Part shown: positions 17,140-25,828 of the stretch, in pieces
How positions within the stretch are numbered: position 1 is the first letter of the stretch
Layout: every line of letters starts with the position of its first letter
NCBI GenBank assembly: GCA_035712985.1
Contig: DASTAE010000233.1
Coordinates: 4,803 to 68,802, forward strand
Length of the DNA stretch: 64,000 nucleotides
Direction: 5' to 3'
Source of the DNA: Actinospica sp035712985
GTDB lineage: Bacteria > Actinomycetota > Actinomycetes > Streptomycetales > Catenulisporaceae
Notes under the pieces: generated by a model
Told to the model about the DNA's origin: nothing
The model's database searches: none
Seen by the model: the letters and a program-made list of their open reading frames with translations, nothing else
Made by a program: the position numbers and the translations under genes

Positions 17140-18159
17140 TCAGTCGGCGTCGTCGGAGGTGGAGGCGCGGATGGCGAGGCGGCAGGGGTGGAGGTGGACG
17201 CCTGCCTTGGGGCGGCCGTCGATGGCCGACAGCAGCAGTTCGGCCGCTTGCCGGCCTAGGCCCTCGAGGTCCATGTCCACGCTGGTCAGGGGCGGGCGGG
17301 AGGCTTCGGTCATGACGTCCCAGTTGTCGAAGCCGACGACCGCCACGTCGCGGGGGACGCGCTTGCCCGCCTCGCGCATGGTGTCCACCAGGCCCCGGGC
17401 GATCTGGTCGCTGGCGCAGAAGACGGCGTCCACCTCGGGGTCCCGGCGCAGCAGGATGCGGGCGGCCTGGCGCCCCCAGGCCTCGCTCCATTCGCCGTAG
17501 AGGGGCTCGGCCACGTCCGCGCCGCCGGCGCGCAGGGTGTCCAGGGCGGCTGTCATGCGGGTGCGGGCTGAGTGGTGGCGTTCGGGTCCCGTGACCAGGG
17601 CGATGCGGCGGCGGCCGATGTCGAGGAGGTGGCCGACCGCGCGGCGGGCGCCGTCTGATTCGTCGGGGACGACGGAGCAGTCCTCGGGGTTCGCGGACTG
17701 CATGAAGGCGTAGACGACGGGGATGGGGGGCTGCTGGGCCAGCGGGGGGCGGGGGTCGGTGCGCCGGCCGGTGACGATGATGCCGTCGACGCGCCTGCTG
17801 AGGAGGTTCTTGAGGTAGTACTGCTCGCGGATGCGGTCGTCGCGGGCGTCGCAGAGCAGCACGGACATCTGTCCGGCGCCGAGGGTGTCCTCGACGCCGA
17901 GCATGACGGGGATGGAGAAGCGGCCGATGCTGTCGGTGGTGATCATGCCGACGGTGTAGCTGCGGCCGGTCTGCAGGCTGCGGGCGACGGCGTCGATCTG
18001 GAAGCCGAGCCGTTCCGCGGTGGCGCGGACGCGGGCCCTGGTCTCCTCGCGCATGGAGCCGCGGTCGTTGAGGGCCTTGGAGGCGGTGCCGACCGAGACG
18101 CCGGCACTCGCGGCCACCTCGGCGAGGGTGACCCTGGCCAGCGGCGTATCCGGCATCAT
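17140..18159 (-). CDS. LacI-family transcriptional repressor of the arabinoside-type genes
   Basis: The 339-residue protein has an N-terminal LacI helix-turn-helix (VTLAEVAASAGVSVGTASKA, then ARVRATAERLGFQ) with the hinge helix AVARSLQTGRS. The periplasmic-binding-protein-like core follows: VGMITTDSIGRFSIPVMLGV, RRVDGIIVTGR, DAVFCASDQIARGLVDTMRE and AVVGFDNWDV. Two tandem ATGs follow GGAAGGAAACGG. It diverges from the secreted glycosidase at 18304, with the operator GCAAACGTTTGC between, and the identical operator precedes the GH127 gene. The simplest reading is a repressor released by an arabinose- or arabinoside-derived sugar; the effector is inferred. Confidence 0.9.
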   Translation of the reverse strand: MMPDTPLARVTLAEVAASAGVSVGTASKALNDRGSMREETRARVRATAERLGFQIDAVARSLQTGRSYTVGMITTDSIGRFSIPVMLGVEDTLGAGQMSVLLCDARDDRIREQYYLKNLLSRRVDGIIVTGRRTDPRPPLAQQPPIPVVYAFMQSANPEDCSVVPDESDGARRAVGHLLDIGRRRIALVTGPERHHSARTRMTAALDTLRAGGADVAEPLYGEWSEAWGRQAARILLRRDPEVDAVFCASDQIARGLVDTMREAGKRVPRDVAVVGFDNWDVMTEASRPPLTSVDMDLEGLGRQAAELLLSAIDGRPKAGVHLHPCRLAIRASTSDDAD

Positions 18160-18253
18160 CCGTTTCCTTCCGTTTTCCCGACCCGCGTGTGGTCCCCAAT
18201 GTACCGCACGACTTTCCTTGACACGCTGCGAATCCAGCCCTAGCCTGCCGAAG

Positions 18254-18265
18254 GCAAACGTTTGC
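18254..18265. promoter_or_regulatory. LacI-type operator between lacI and the ricin-repeat glycosidase
   Basis: GCAAACGTTTGC, a perfect palindrome identical to the site at 14184-14195, lies 38 bp before the ATG of the secreted glycosidase and about 95 bp before the divergent LacI start. It could therefore control both. Confidence 0.82.
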
Positions 18266-18303
18266 TTTCATGGTTCCGCCCACCCCCTGCCCAGGGAGAC
18301 AGC

Positions 18304-20481
18304 ATGCGAATACCCAAGGCGACGGTGCCGGGGTTCTCGCTCATTCTGGTCGCGGCGCTGCTCGCGGCCGATCCGACGACCGCGACCGCGGCAAGTTCAT
18401 CGAACACCCTCGTCGTGAACGTCAACCAGAACCTGCGCCCGGTCACGCATGTCGCGTCCGGCGGCCTCTACGGTCTGTCCGCGAACGGCACGCCGGCGCT
18501 GCGTTACGTGGCGCCGTTGCATCCGAGCAGCTTCGTGCAGATGGCGCCCGGCGGCAGCCAGTTGCCCAACGGCGAACCGGCCCCGGCGGGCGACGCGCTG
18601 GTCGTGGCGCCCGAGGCCGCGCAGGCCGGCGCGAAGGTCATCGTCCGGATGCCCGACTGGTACCCGAACTTCCCGTACAAGTGGGTCAGCTGGTCCGACT
18701 GGCTCTCCGCGGTCGACAAGCAGATGGTCGCGGTCGACTCCTCGTCCGCCACCGACATCCAGGCCATGGAGCTCTGGAACGAGCCGGACTGGACCTGGGA
18801 CACCACGGACGCGGGCAGCTTCAACGCCGGCTGGGTCACCACGTACAACGAGGTCCGCAAGTACAACGCGACCATCCCGACCGAGGGCCCGAGCACCTCC
18901 TCGTACAACGAGAGCTACATGTCCTCGTTCCTCAGCTACGCCCAGGCGCACAACGCGCTTCCGCAGTACCTGGCGTGGCACGAGTGGAACTCCGGGAACA
19001 TCGCCTCCGAGGTCTCGCAGGTGGTGGCGCTGGAGAACAGCCTCGGCATCACGCCGATCCCGATCGTGATCGAGGAGTACGCCACCACGAGCGAGGTCGG
19101 CGTGCCCGGCCCGTTGGCCGGCTATATCGCGAAGTTCGAGCGCGCCGGGGTCTACGAGGCCGACCTGGCCTTCTGGAACAACTACGGCACGATGGGCGAC
19201 ACGCTCGTCGGGACCGGCGGTCTGCCGAACGCGTCGTGGTGGCTCTACAAGTGGTACGGCGATATGAGCGGTGAGATGGTCACGACCGTCCCGCCCGCGC
19301 AGACCGGGATCGACGGTGCCGCGTCGGTGAATTCGGCGGGCAACCAGGTCAACGTGATCTTCGGCAACGGCAGCGGCTCGTCGGCGGTGACCGTCAATGG
19401 TCTGAGTTCCCTCTCCGCGTTCAGCGGCGGTAGCGCGCACGTGGTCTTGCAGTACGTGCGTTCGCAGGGTCGGACGACGCCGGTGTCGGTGCCGCAGACG
19501 ATCTCGGTGGGTGACTTCGCGATCTCGGGCGGGTCGATCACGGTGCCGGTCAACGCGATGAACGCGGCGAACGGCTATCACCTGGTGATCACCCCTACTG
19601 GGAGCACGCCGGCCACGCTGGACGGCACGTACCGGTTGCAGAACGTCAACAGCGGCCTGCTGCTGGGCGTGAACGGCGCGTCGACCTCTTCGGGCGCGGC
19701 GGCGTTGCAGTGGTCGAACAACGGCACCCGGGACCACCTGTGGGACCTGGTGGGTGACGGCAACGGCTACTACAAGATCGCGAACGAGAACAGTGGTCTG
19801 GTGCTCGGCGTGGCCGGGGCATCCACGAGCGCGGGCGCGGCGGTCCAGCAGTTGACCGACGACGGCGACACCGGCGAGCTGTGGAAGGCGGTCTCGGCCG
19901 GCAGCGGCGAGTACAAGCTGGTGAACGAGAACAGCGGTCTGGTGCTGGGGATCAACGGCGCCTCGACCTCCGCCGGGGCCACGGCGCTGCAGTGGACCGA
20001 CAACGGCACCGCCGACCACCTGTGGAAGCTCGTCTCCGCCTCCGACATCACGACCGGCTCGTACTACACGGTCACCAACGTCAACAGCGGCCTGAACCTG
20101 GACACGCAGAACGCCGGCACCGCCGCGGGCACCCTCGTGGACCAGGCGACGGCGAACAGCGCGAGCGACCAGGCCTGGGAGTTCGTCTCCGCGGGCAACG
20201 GCGAGTACAAGATCGAGAACAAGGCCGGCGGGCTGCTGCTCGGGATCTCCGGCGCCAGCACCTCGCAGGGAGCCAATGCGCTGATCTGGTCCGACAACGG
20301 CACCGCCGACCACCTCTGGCAGGTCGTGCCGAACGGCGACGGCAGCTACCTGATCGAGAACGCCGACAGCGGAATGGTGCTCGGGGTCACGAGCGAGAGC
20401 ACGTCCAGCGGCGCCCTCACCCTGCAATGGGGCGACAACGGCACCCCGGACCACCGCTGGCGCCTGAACCCCGCCTCGTAA
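18304..20481 (+). CDS. Secreted clan GH-A glycosidase with six ricin-B-type repeats
   Basis: The 725-residue precursor starts after GGGAGA. A signal peptide (MRIPKATVPGFSLILVAALL) ends near residue 30. Residues about 35-440 look like a clan GH-A barrel: Glu160 in LWNEPDW is the likely acid/base and Glu257 or Glu258 in VIEEYAT the likely nucleophile. This spacing suits GH39-like or GH5-like enzymes; I cannot assign the family. The C-terminal 275 residues hold six repeats of about 47 residues (NSGLVLGVxGASTSxGA, then a Gln-Trp and W-x-L end), enough for two beta-trefoil lectin modules. The shared operator with GH127 suggests action outside the cell on an arabinose-containing glycan. Confidence 0.85.
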   Translation: MRIPKATVPGFSLILVAALLAADPTTATAASSSNTLVVNVNQNLRPVTHVASGGLYGLSANGTPALRYVAPLHPSSFVQMAPGGSQLPNGEPAPAGDALVVAPEAAQAGAKVIVRMPDWYPNFPYKWVSWSDWLSAVDKQMVAVDSSSATDIQAMELWNEPDWTWDTTDAGSFNAGWVTTYNEVRKYNATIPTEGPSTSSYNESYMSSFLSYAQAHNALPQYLAWHEWNSGNIASEVSQVVALENSLGITPIPIVIEEYATTSEVGVPGPLAGYIAKFERAGVYEADLAFWNNYGTMGDTLVGTGGLPNASWWLYKWYGDMSGEMVTTVPPAQTGIDGAASVNSAGNQVNVIFGNGSGSSAVTVNGLSSLSAFSGGSAHVVLQYVRSQGRTTPVSVPQTISVGDFAISGGSITVPVNAMNAANGYHLVITPTGSTPATLDGTYRLQNVNSGLLLGVNGASTSSGAAALQWSNNGTRDHLWDLVGDGNGYYKIANENSGLVLGVAGASTSAGAAVQQLTDDGDTGELWKAVSAGSGEYKLVNENSGLVLGINGASTSAGATALQWTDNGTADHLWKLVSASDITTGSYYTVTNVNSGLNLDTQNAGTAAGTLVDQATANSASDQAWEFVSAGNGEYKIENKAGGLLLGISGASTSQGANALIWSDNGTADHLWQVVPNGDGSYLIENADSGMVLGVTSESTSSGALTLQWGDNGTPDHRWRLNPAS

Positions 20482-20534
20482 ATATCCGGCACTGCGGATC
20501 TTGACGCGTCGTCGGGCCGGTTCTAGCCTCCAGC

Positions 20535-20546
20535 CGAACCGGTTCG
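20535..20546. promoter_or_regulatory. LacI-type operator upstream of the second lacI gene
   Basis: CGAACCGGTTCG is a perfect 12-bp palindrome, 95 bp before the GTG of the LacI gene. An imperfect copy lies at 20615-20625. Confidence 0.7.
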
Positions 20547-20614
20547 ACGACGAGCCGGGGCACCGCTTCCCGCACCGCACCTCCGAGACGGCGCCCGGCC
20601 GGCTCGGCACCCGT

Positions 20615-20625
20615 CGAACCGGTTA
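20615..20625. promoter_or_regulatory. Second, degenerate LacI-type operator
   Basis: CGAACCGGTTA repeats ten of the bases of the site at 20535-20546, centred 80 bp away (close to 7.6 helical turns), immediately before the ribosome-binding site of the LacI gene. Paired sites suggest autoregulation. Confidence 0.6.
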
Positions 20626-20640
20626 GAGGAGGGCCAGGGC

Positions 20641-21684
20641 GTGAACATCGCCGAGGTCGCCCGCAGGGCGGGAGTCTCGCGCAGCACGGTCTCCTATGTG
20701 CTGAGCGGCAACCGCCCCGTCTCCGCCGAGACCCGGGCGCGCGTGCAGCGGGTCATCGACGAACTCGACTACCGGCCGAACGCGACCGCGCGGGCGCTGG
20801 CGAACGGCCGCACCAGCAGCCTCGGGCTGGTCTTCCCGCCCGCCGGCAGCGGCCACTACACGGACATGCAGCTCGACTTCCTGGGCAGTGTGGCCGAGGC
20901 CGCGGCGGCCCGGGAGCACGACGTGCTGCTCTCGGCCTCCGGGGACGGCGACCGGGCGCTGCGCCGGCTGATCGAGGAGCGGCGGGTCGACGGCGTGATC
21001 CTGATGGAGATCCGGCTGCGCGACGAGCGGGTGGAGCGGCTGCTGGCGGCCGGGTTCCCGTTCGTCACCATCGGCCGGGTCGCCGAGCCGGACCGCACCC
21101 GCTGGGTCGATCTGGACCACGCCGAGCTCGCCGCGTCCTGCGTCCGGCATCTCGCCGCGCTCGGGCACCGCGAGATCGCCCTCGTGAACCGGCCGGAGGG
21201 GTTCGTCCGGGCGGGCTACGAATCGGCGCGCCGCGGGCTCGACGGATTCGCCGCCGCGGTGGAGGAGCTGGGCCTGATCGGCACCGCGTACCACTGCGAG
21301 GACGACGCGGCGGGCGGCGAGGCGGTGATCGGCCGGATGCTGGCCGAGCGCCCCGCGACCACCGCGCTGGTCACCGTGAACGAGGCGGCGCTCGGCGGGC
21401 TCTACCGCGGGCTGGCCCGGGCCGGACGCGCCGTCCCGCGCGACTTCTCGCTCACCGGAATCTGCGCCAGCCGCTGGGCCGAGGCGGTCACCCCGCGTCT
21501 GACGGCCGCGGACGTGCCCGCGCACCGGGAGGGGCAGCTCGCGGTCGAGCTGCTGCTCGAACTGCTCGAGGACCCGACCGCCGCGCCGCGGCACGTGCTG
21601 CTGGAGCCCGCGGTCTCGCTGCGCGCCAGCACCGCGGCCGCGCCGCGTGATGTTAACGCTCACTCAACAGATCCCGCTCGATGA
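20641..21684 (+). CDS. LacI-family regulator of the adjacent sugar importer
   Basis: The 347-residue protein starts at GTG 20641 after GAGGAGGG. It opens directly with the LacI helix-turn-helix (NIAEVARRAGVSRSTVSYVL, then RVIDELDYRPNATARALANG). The effector domain contains SLGLVFPPAGSG, RRVDGVILMEIRL and a C-terminal PRLTAADVPAHREGQLAVEL. It lies 16 bp upstream of the sugar-binding lipoprotein gene, so regulator and importer probably form one transcript under the two CGAACCGGTT sites upstream. The C-terminal tail DVNAHSTDPAR is unremarkable. The sugar effector is unknown. Confidence 0.9.
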   Translation: MNIAEVARRAGVSRSTVSYVLSGNRPVSAETRARVQRVIDELDYRPNATARALANGRTSSLGLVFPPAGSGHYTDMQLDFLGSVAEAAAAREHDVLLSASGDGDRALRRLIEERRVDGVILMEIRLRDERVERLLAAGFPFVTIGRVAEPDRTRWVDLDHAELAASCVRHLAALGHREIALVNRPEGFVRAGYESARRGLDGFAAAVEELGLIGTAYHCEDDAAGGEAVIGRMLAERPATTALVTVNEAALGGLYRGLARAGRAVPRDFSLTGICASRWAEAVTPRLTAADVPAHREGQLAVELLLELLEDPTAAPRHVLLEPAVSLRASTAAAPRDVNAHSTDPAR

Positions 21685-21700
21685 AGAGAGGAACCACTCC

Positions 21701-22963
21701 ATGCACTCCCTCCACCGCGCCCTCGGCGCCGGACTCGCGGCGCTCGCGCTGACCGCGGGCGCCACGGCCTGCTCCACCAGCACGGCGTCAAGCGGCGGCA
21801 GCTCCGGCGGCTCGGCCGCCGCGGGCGGCACATACACGATCTGGGACCCGTACCCCCAGCTCGACAGCGGCTCCGCATGGGTCCAGCTGCTCGACAAGTG
21901 CGGCTCGGCGGCAGGGGTCTCGGTCAAGCGCACGGCGTACGACACCACGTCGCTGACCAGCAAGGAGCTGCTGGCCGCGCAGCAGGGCGTGTCGCCGGAC
22001 GTGCTGATCGTGGACAACCCGGTCGTCTCCACGCTCGCCTCCGCCGGAGTGCTCACCACGACCGCGCAGACGCACGTCGACACCTCGGCCGTCGAGTCGA
22101 ACATCCTGGCCGCCGGGCAGATCAACGGCAGCACGTACGGCATACCGATCGGCGCGAACACACTGGCCCTGTACTACAACAAGAACATCCTGAAGGCCGC
22201 GGGCGTGGATCCGTCGACGATCACGAACTGGGCCACGCTGACGGCGGCGCTGGCGAAGGTGAAGGGAATCGGCAAGACCGGGATCACCTTCTCCGCGATC
22301 GGCACCGAGGAGGGCAGCTTCCAGTTCGAGCCCTGGTTCTGGGGGAGCGGCGCGAACCTCAAGTCGCTGTCCTCGACGCAGGCCGTCGCGGCGCTGAGCC
22401 TGTGGACGTCGTGGATCAAGGCCGGCTACGCGCCGAACTCGGTGCTCAACGACACCCAGCCGGACAACTGGAACGAGTTCGCGGCGGGCAACACCGCGTT
22501 CAGCGAGAACGGCACCTGGGAGCTGGCCAGCGCGGAGAAGGGCACGTTCCCCTACGGGATCATCGACATCCCGGCCGAGAACGGCGGCAACGCGCCGACC
22601 CCGACCGGCGGCGAGTTCGTGACCGTGCCGGTGCAGTCGAACACCTCGCGCTATGCGACCACTGAGAAGCTCGTCGCGTGCCTGACCAGCGCGGACAACG
22701 CCTACAGCACGGACACCGCGCTGTCCTACATCGGCGCCACGACCGCCGTGCAGACGCAGCAGGGCAACACGACGGCCGCGCTCAAGCCGTGGATCACCGC
22801 CGTGCACACCGCGAAGGGCCGCACCAGCGACAACCTCGGCACGAACTACCCCAAGATCTCGCAGCAGCTGTGGACGGCGATCCAGTCGTCGCTGACCGGC
22901 TCGGCGAGCCCGCAGTCGGCACTGAGCACCGCGCAGTCGGCGGCGCAGGCCGCGATCGGGTAA
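21701..22963 (+). CDS. ABC sugar-binding lipoprotein
   Basis: The 420-residue precursor starts at ATG 21701 after AGAGGAA. The signal sequence (HRALGAGLAALALTAGATAC) ends in a weak lipobox with Cys near residue 24, followed by a Ser/Gly-rich linker. The body has the family-1 solute-binding pattern for CUT1 sugar importers: TYTIWDPYPQL, YGIPIGANTLALYYNKNILK, WATLTAALAKVK and FAAGNTAFSENGTWEL. It would be anchored outside the membrane and deliver sugar to the two permeases that follow. It is transcribed with the upstream LacI gene. No ATPase gene is in the operon. Confidence 0.88.
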   Translation: MHSLHRALGAGLAALALTAGATACSTSTASSGGSSGGSAAAGGTYTIWDPYPQLDSGSAWVQLLDKCGSAAGVSVKRTAYDTTSLTSKELLAAQQGVSPDVLIVDNPVVSTLASAGVLTTTAQTHVDTSAVESNILAAGQINGSTYGIPIGANTLALYYNKNILKAAGVDPSTITNWATLTAALAKVKGIGKTGITFSAIGTEEGSFQFEPWFWGSGANLKSLSSTQAVAALSLWTSWIKAGYAPNSVLNDTQPDNWNEFAAGNTAFSENGTWELASAEKGTFPYGIIDIPAENGGNAPTPTGGEFVTVPVQSNTSRYATTEKLVACLTSADNAYSTDTALSYIGATTAVQTQQGNTTAALKPWITAVHTAKGRTSDNLGTNYPKISQQLWTAIQSSLTGSASPQSALSTAQSAAQAAIG

Positions 22964-22974
22964 GGACACTGATC

Positions 22975-23952
22975 ATGAGTAGCAGAGCACAGACGACGTT
23001 GGAGCGTTCTGTGCGCGACCGGTCCGGGTCGGCTTCGGCCGGCCCGGACTCGGGCCGTGCCCGGCGTTCCCGTAATCGGTCTTCGCAGTTGGCGGCGTGG
23101 GGCTTTCTCGCGCCGCTGACGGTTTACCTGCTGGCGTTCTACGCGTACCCGTTGTACCGGAACCTGGATTTGAGTCTGCGGAATTACACCGTGTTCTCGT
23201 TCGTGCACGGGGGTGCGCCGTTCACGGGGTTCGCGAACTACACGGCGGTGTTCCATGATCCGACGTTCGCGCCGGCGTTGGTGCATACGGTGGTGTTCAC
23301 GTTGGCGTCGCTGGCGGTGCAGTTCACCGTCGGGATGGCGCTGGCGGTGTTCTTCGCGCAGCATTTCCCGCTCTCCCCGGTGCTGCGGGCGTTGTTCCTG
23401 GTCCCCTGGCTGCTTCCGTTGATCGTGTCGGCCTCCACGTGGTCGTGGATGCTGGACTCCGGGTCGGGGGTGGTGAACTACGGGCTGCACTTCCTCGGCA
23501 TCGGGCCGGTCAACTGGTTGACCGATCCGCACTGGGCGCTGGTATCGGTGATCATCGCGAACATCTGGATCGGGATCCCGTTCAACCTGGTGCTGCTGTA
23601 CTCGGGGATTCAGGCGATCCCGGCGACGCTCGGCGAGGCGGCGGCGATCGACGGAGCGGGGGCGTGGACGAAGTTCTGGCGGATCACGTTCCCGCTGCTA
23701 CGGCCGGTCTCGGCGATCACGCTGATGCTGGGGATGGTGTACACGCTCAAGGTGTTCGACATCATCTGGATCATGACGCGGGGTGGGCCGGTGAACGCGT
23801 CGACGACGTTCGCGACGTGGTCCTACCGGCTGGGGTTCGGCAACCTGCTGCCCGAGTTCGGTCCCGGCGCGGCGGTCGGCAACCTGCTGGTGGTCATGGC
23901 GCTGGTGGCGGGGCTGGTCTACATCCGGGTGCAGAGGAGGCAAGCGGCGTGA
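22975..23952 (+). CDS. CUT1 sugar ABC permease (MalF-type)
   Basis: The 325-residue protein has about six transmembrane spans after a polar N-terminal tail of 40 residues (GFLAPLTVYLLAFYAYPLYR marks the first). The coupling-helix EAA motif is EAAAIDGAGAWTKFWRITF near residues 220-240. It forms the channel with the permease at 23949. The ATG is 11 bp after the binding-protein stop, and its TGA overlaps the next GTG, showing tight co-translation. The partner ATPase must be encoded elsewhere, as with MsiK-dependent importers in this phylum. Confidence 0.9.
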   Translation: MSSRAQTTLERSVRDRSGSASAGPDSGRARRSRNRSSQLAAWGFLAPLTVYLLAFYAYPLYRNLDLSLRNYTVFSFVHGGAPFTGFANYTAVFHDPTFAPALVHTVVFTLASLAVQFTVGMALAVFFAQHFPLSPVLRALFLVPWLLPLIVSASTWSWMLDSGSGVVNYGLHFLGIGPVNWLTDPHWALVSVIIANIWIGIPFNLVLLYSGIQAIPATLGEAAAIDGAGAWTKFWRITFPLLRPVSAITLMLGMVYTLKVFDIIWIMTRGGPVNASTTFATWSYRLGFGNLLPEFGPGAAVGNLLVVMALVAGLVYIRVQRRQAA

Positions 23953-24770
23953 GCAAGACCGCGAAGAAGCGCGCGAAGACCGCGATCGGGATCGTCCTGA
24001 CGGCGATCATGCTGTTCCCGGTGTACTGGATGGTGAACGCGTCGTTCACCACGGACGCGAACCTGCGCAAGACCCCGCCGAACCTGATCCCGGTCGGCGG
24101 GACACTCGCCGGGTATCGGGCGGTGCTGAGTCAGCAGTTGCCGTATCTGAGCAACAGCCTGCTGATCGGGCTGCTGACGGTCGCCCTCACGCTGGTGGTC
24201 TCGGCGCCGGCGGGGTACTCGCTGGCGAAGCTGCGCCCGCGCGGCGGCGGGGTCCTGAGTTTCGCGTTGCTGGTCGCGCAGATGATCCCGGCGATCATCA
24301 TGGCGATGGGGTTCTACGCGATCCTGCTGTCGACCGGGTGGATCAACACGGTGCCGGGGCTGGTGGTCGCGGACTCCACGATCGCGGTGCCGTTCGGAAC
24401 GCTGATCTTCACCGCGTTCATGTCGGGCATCCCCGAGGAGCTGATCCAGGCCGCGGTCACCGACGGGGCCGGCCGCTTGCGCACGTTCTGGTCGATCGTG
24501 CTGCCGGTCAGCAGGAACGCGGTGGTGACCGTGTCGCTGTTCGCGTTCCTGTGGGCGTGGTCGGACTTCATGTTCGCCTCCACCCTCGACTCCGGCGGCG
24601 GCAACCAGCCGATCACCCTCGGGATCTACCACTACATCGGCAACAACGACCAGCAGTGGAACGCCATCATGGCCACCGCCGTCGTCGCCTCCATCCCCGC
24701 GACCATCCTGCTGGTCATCGCCCAGAAGTACGTGGCCGCGGGAATCACCGCGGGATCGGTCAAGGACTGA
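23949..24770 (+). CDS. CUT1 sugar ABC permease (MalG-type)
   Basis: The 273-residue protein starts at GTG 23949, overlapping the previous stop (GTGA). It has six hydrophobic spans, and the EAA-type loop is EELIQAAVTDGAGRLRTFWS. The C-terminus KYVAAGITAGSVKD is the usual MalG ending. It completes the importer encoded from 21701. Its last 11 bp overlap the convergent iminopeptidase gene, so read-through in either direction would cross the neighbour. Confidence 0.9.
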   Translation: MSKTAKKRAKTAIGIVLTAIMLFPVYWMVNASFTTDANLRKTPPNLIPVGGTLAGYRAVLSQQLPYLSNSLLIGLLTVALTLVVSAPAGYSLAKLRPRGGGVLSFALLVAQMIPAIIMAMGFYAILLSTGWINTVPGLVVADSTIAVPFGTLIFTAFMSGIPEELIQAAVTDGAGRLRTFWSIVLPVSRNAVVTVSLFAFLWAWSDFMFASTLDSGGGNQPITLGIYHYIGNNDQQWNAIMATAVVASIPATILLVIAQKYVAAGITAGSVKD

Positions 24771-25677
24771 GGAACTCGCTCACTACATTCATGTAGGTGT
24801 CGCGTTCCTCGACGTGTGGCATGTGTGAGGAGTTGGTGAATTGGTGCCAGCGGGCGTCGGGGATGTTTTCGACGTACGGGCGTACGCAGTCGTCGGTGGC
24901 CTCGTCGTAGCGTCCGTTGATGACGAGTGTCGGGACGTTGATCTGCTGGAGTCGGTCGACGATGGTCCAGTTCTTCATGGTGCCGATGACGTGGAATTCG
25001 TTGGGGCCGTTCATGTGGCGGTAGACGGTGGGGTCTTCGGCGAGGGCTTGGTTGGTGCGTTCGACTTCGGGTGGGTTCGGGACGGTGCGGCAGACGTGGC
25101 GGGCGTAGAACTCGGCTTCGGCGGCGCGGTAGGCGGGGTGGTCGTACTGGCCGTGGGCCTCGTGGCGTTCGAGGGTTGCGCGGGTTTCGGGCGGGAGTTG
25201 GTCGCGTAGGCCTGCCGCCGCGGTGGTCCAGTCGGTCATGGCGGCGGGTGAGTTGGCGATGATCAGGCGGTGTAGGCCGTGGGGTCGGCGTACGGCGTGT
25301 TCGGCGGCGAGCATGCCGCCCCAGGATTGGCCGAGGAGGTCGTAGGAGTCTGCGATCCGCAGGTGTCGCAGGAGGTTGTCGAGTTCGTCGAGGAACAGTT
25401 GGACGGTCCAGAAGTCCGGGCCGTTCTCGCGCAGCCGGGTGGAGTTGCCGCAGCCGAGTTGGTCGTAGTGGATGACGGCGCGGTCGGCGGATCCCAGGTC
25501 GGCGATCGCGGCGACGTAGTTGTGCGTGCAGCCGGGACCTCCGTGCAACACGACGAGCGGGGGGTTGGTGGTGCCGGATAGATCTCCAGTGACGCGATAC
25601 CAGGTCTGATATTCGCGGAAGGGTGCAAAGCCGGTGGTGGACGGCTCGGCTATGGGGGTGTGTCCGGGGGTGGGCAT
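24760..25677 (-). CDS. Proline iminopeptidase / L-amino-acid amidase (alpha/beta hydrolase)
   Basis: This is a 305-residue cytoplasmic alpha/beta hydrolase. The oxyanion motif LHGGPGCTHNY, the nucleophile elbow LLGQSWGGMLA, the acid in INGRYDEATDD and the histidine of NSSHMPHVEE give the full triad. The arrangement is that of S33 proline iminopeptidases and related amidases. The enzyme removes N-terminal proline (or hydrolyses an amino-acid amide) from small peptides. It diverges from a GntR/FCD regulator at 25829 with a palindromic site between, so that regulator may control it. The start MPTPGHTP at 25677 has no strong ribosome site. Confidence 0.85.
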   Translation of the reverse strand: MPTPGHTPIAEPSTTGFAPFREYQTWYRVTGDLSGTTNPPLVVLHGGPGCTHNYVAAIADLGSADRAVIHYDQLGCGNSTRLRENGPDFWTVQLFLDELDNLLRHLRIADSYDLLGQSWGGMLAAEHAVRRPHGLHRLIIANSPAAMTDWTTAAAGLRDQLPPETRATLERHEAHGQYDHPAYRAAEAEFYARHVCRTVPNPPEVERTNQALAEDPTVYRHMNGPNEFHVIGTMKNWTIVDRLQQINVPTLVINGRYDEATDDCVRPYVENIPDARWHQFTNSSHMPHVEERDTYMNVVSEFLSP

Positions 25678-25725
25678 CGTGGGCGGCTCCGAGATGCGAG
25701 GATCTAGGCTGGAACCGAGGTTAGG

Positions 25726-25740
25726 CGGACCAATGGTCCG
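25726..25740. promoter_or_regulatory. Palindromic site between the iminopeptidase and GntR genes
   Basis: CGGACCAATGGTCCG is a 15-bp palindrome (seven-base arms, one central base). GGTCCGGACT, which resembles an arm pair, follows near 25755. GntR/FadR-type proteins typically bind short palindromes with TGGTC-like arms, so this is a likely operator for the gene at 25829. Confidence 0.6.
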
Positions 25741-25828
25741 TTTTCAATACCTTAGGTCCGGACTTCACCGGCCCGAACCCAACGGGCCGGCACCCACAGG
25801 CATCTGGTATTTCGGAGGAACAGCAGCG

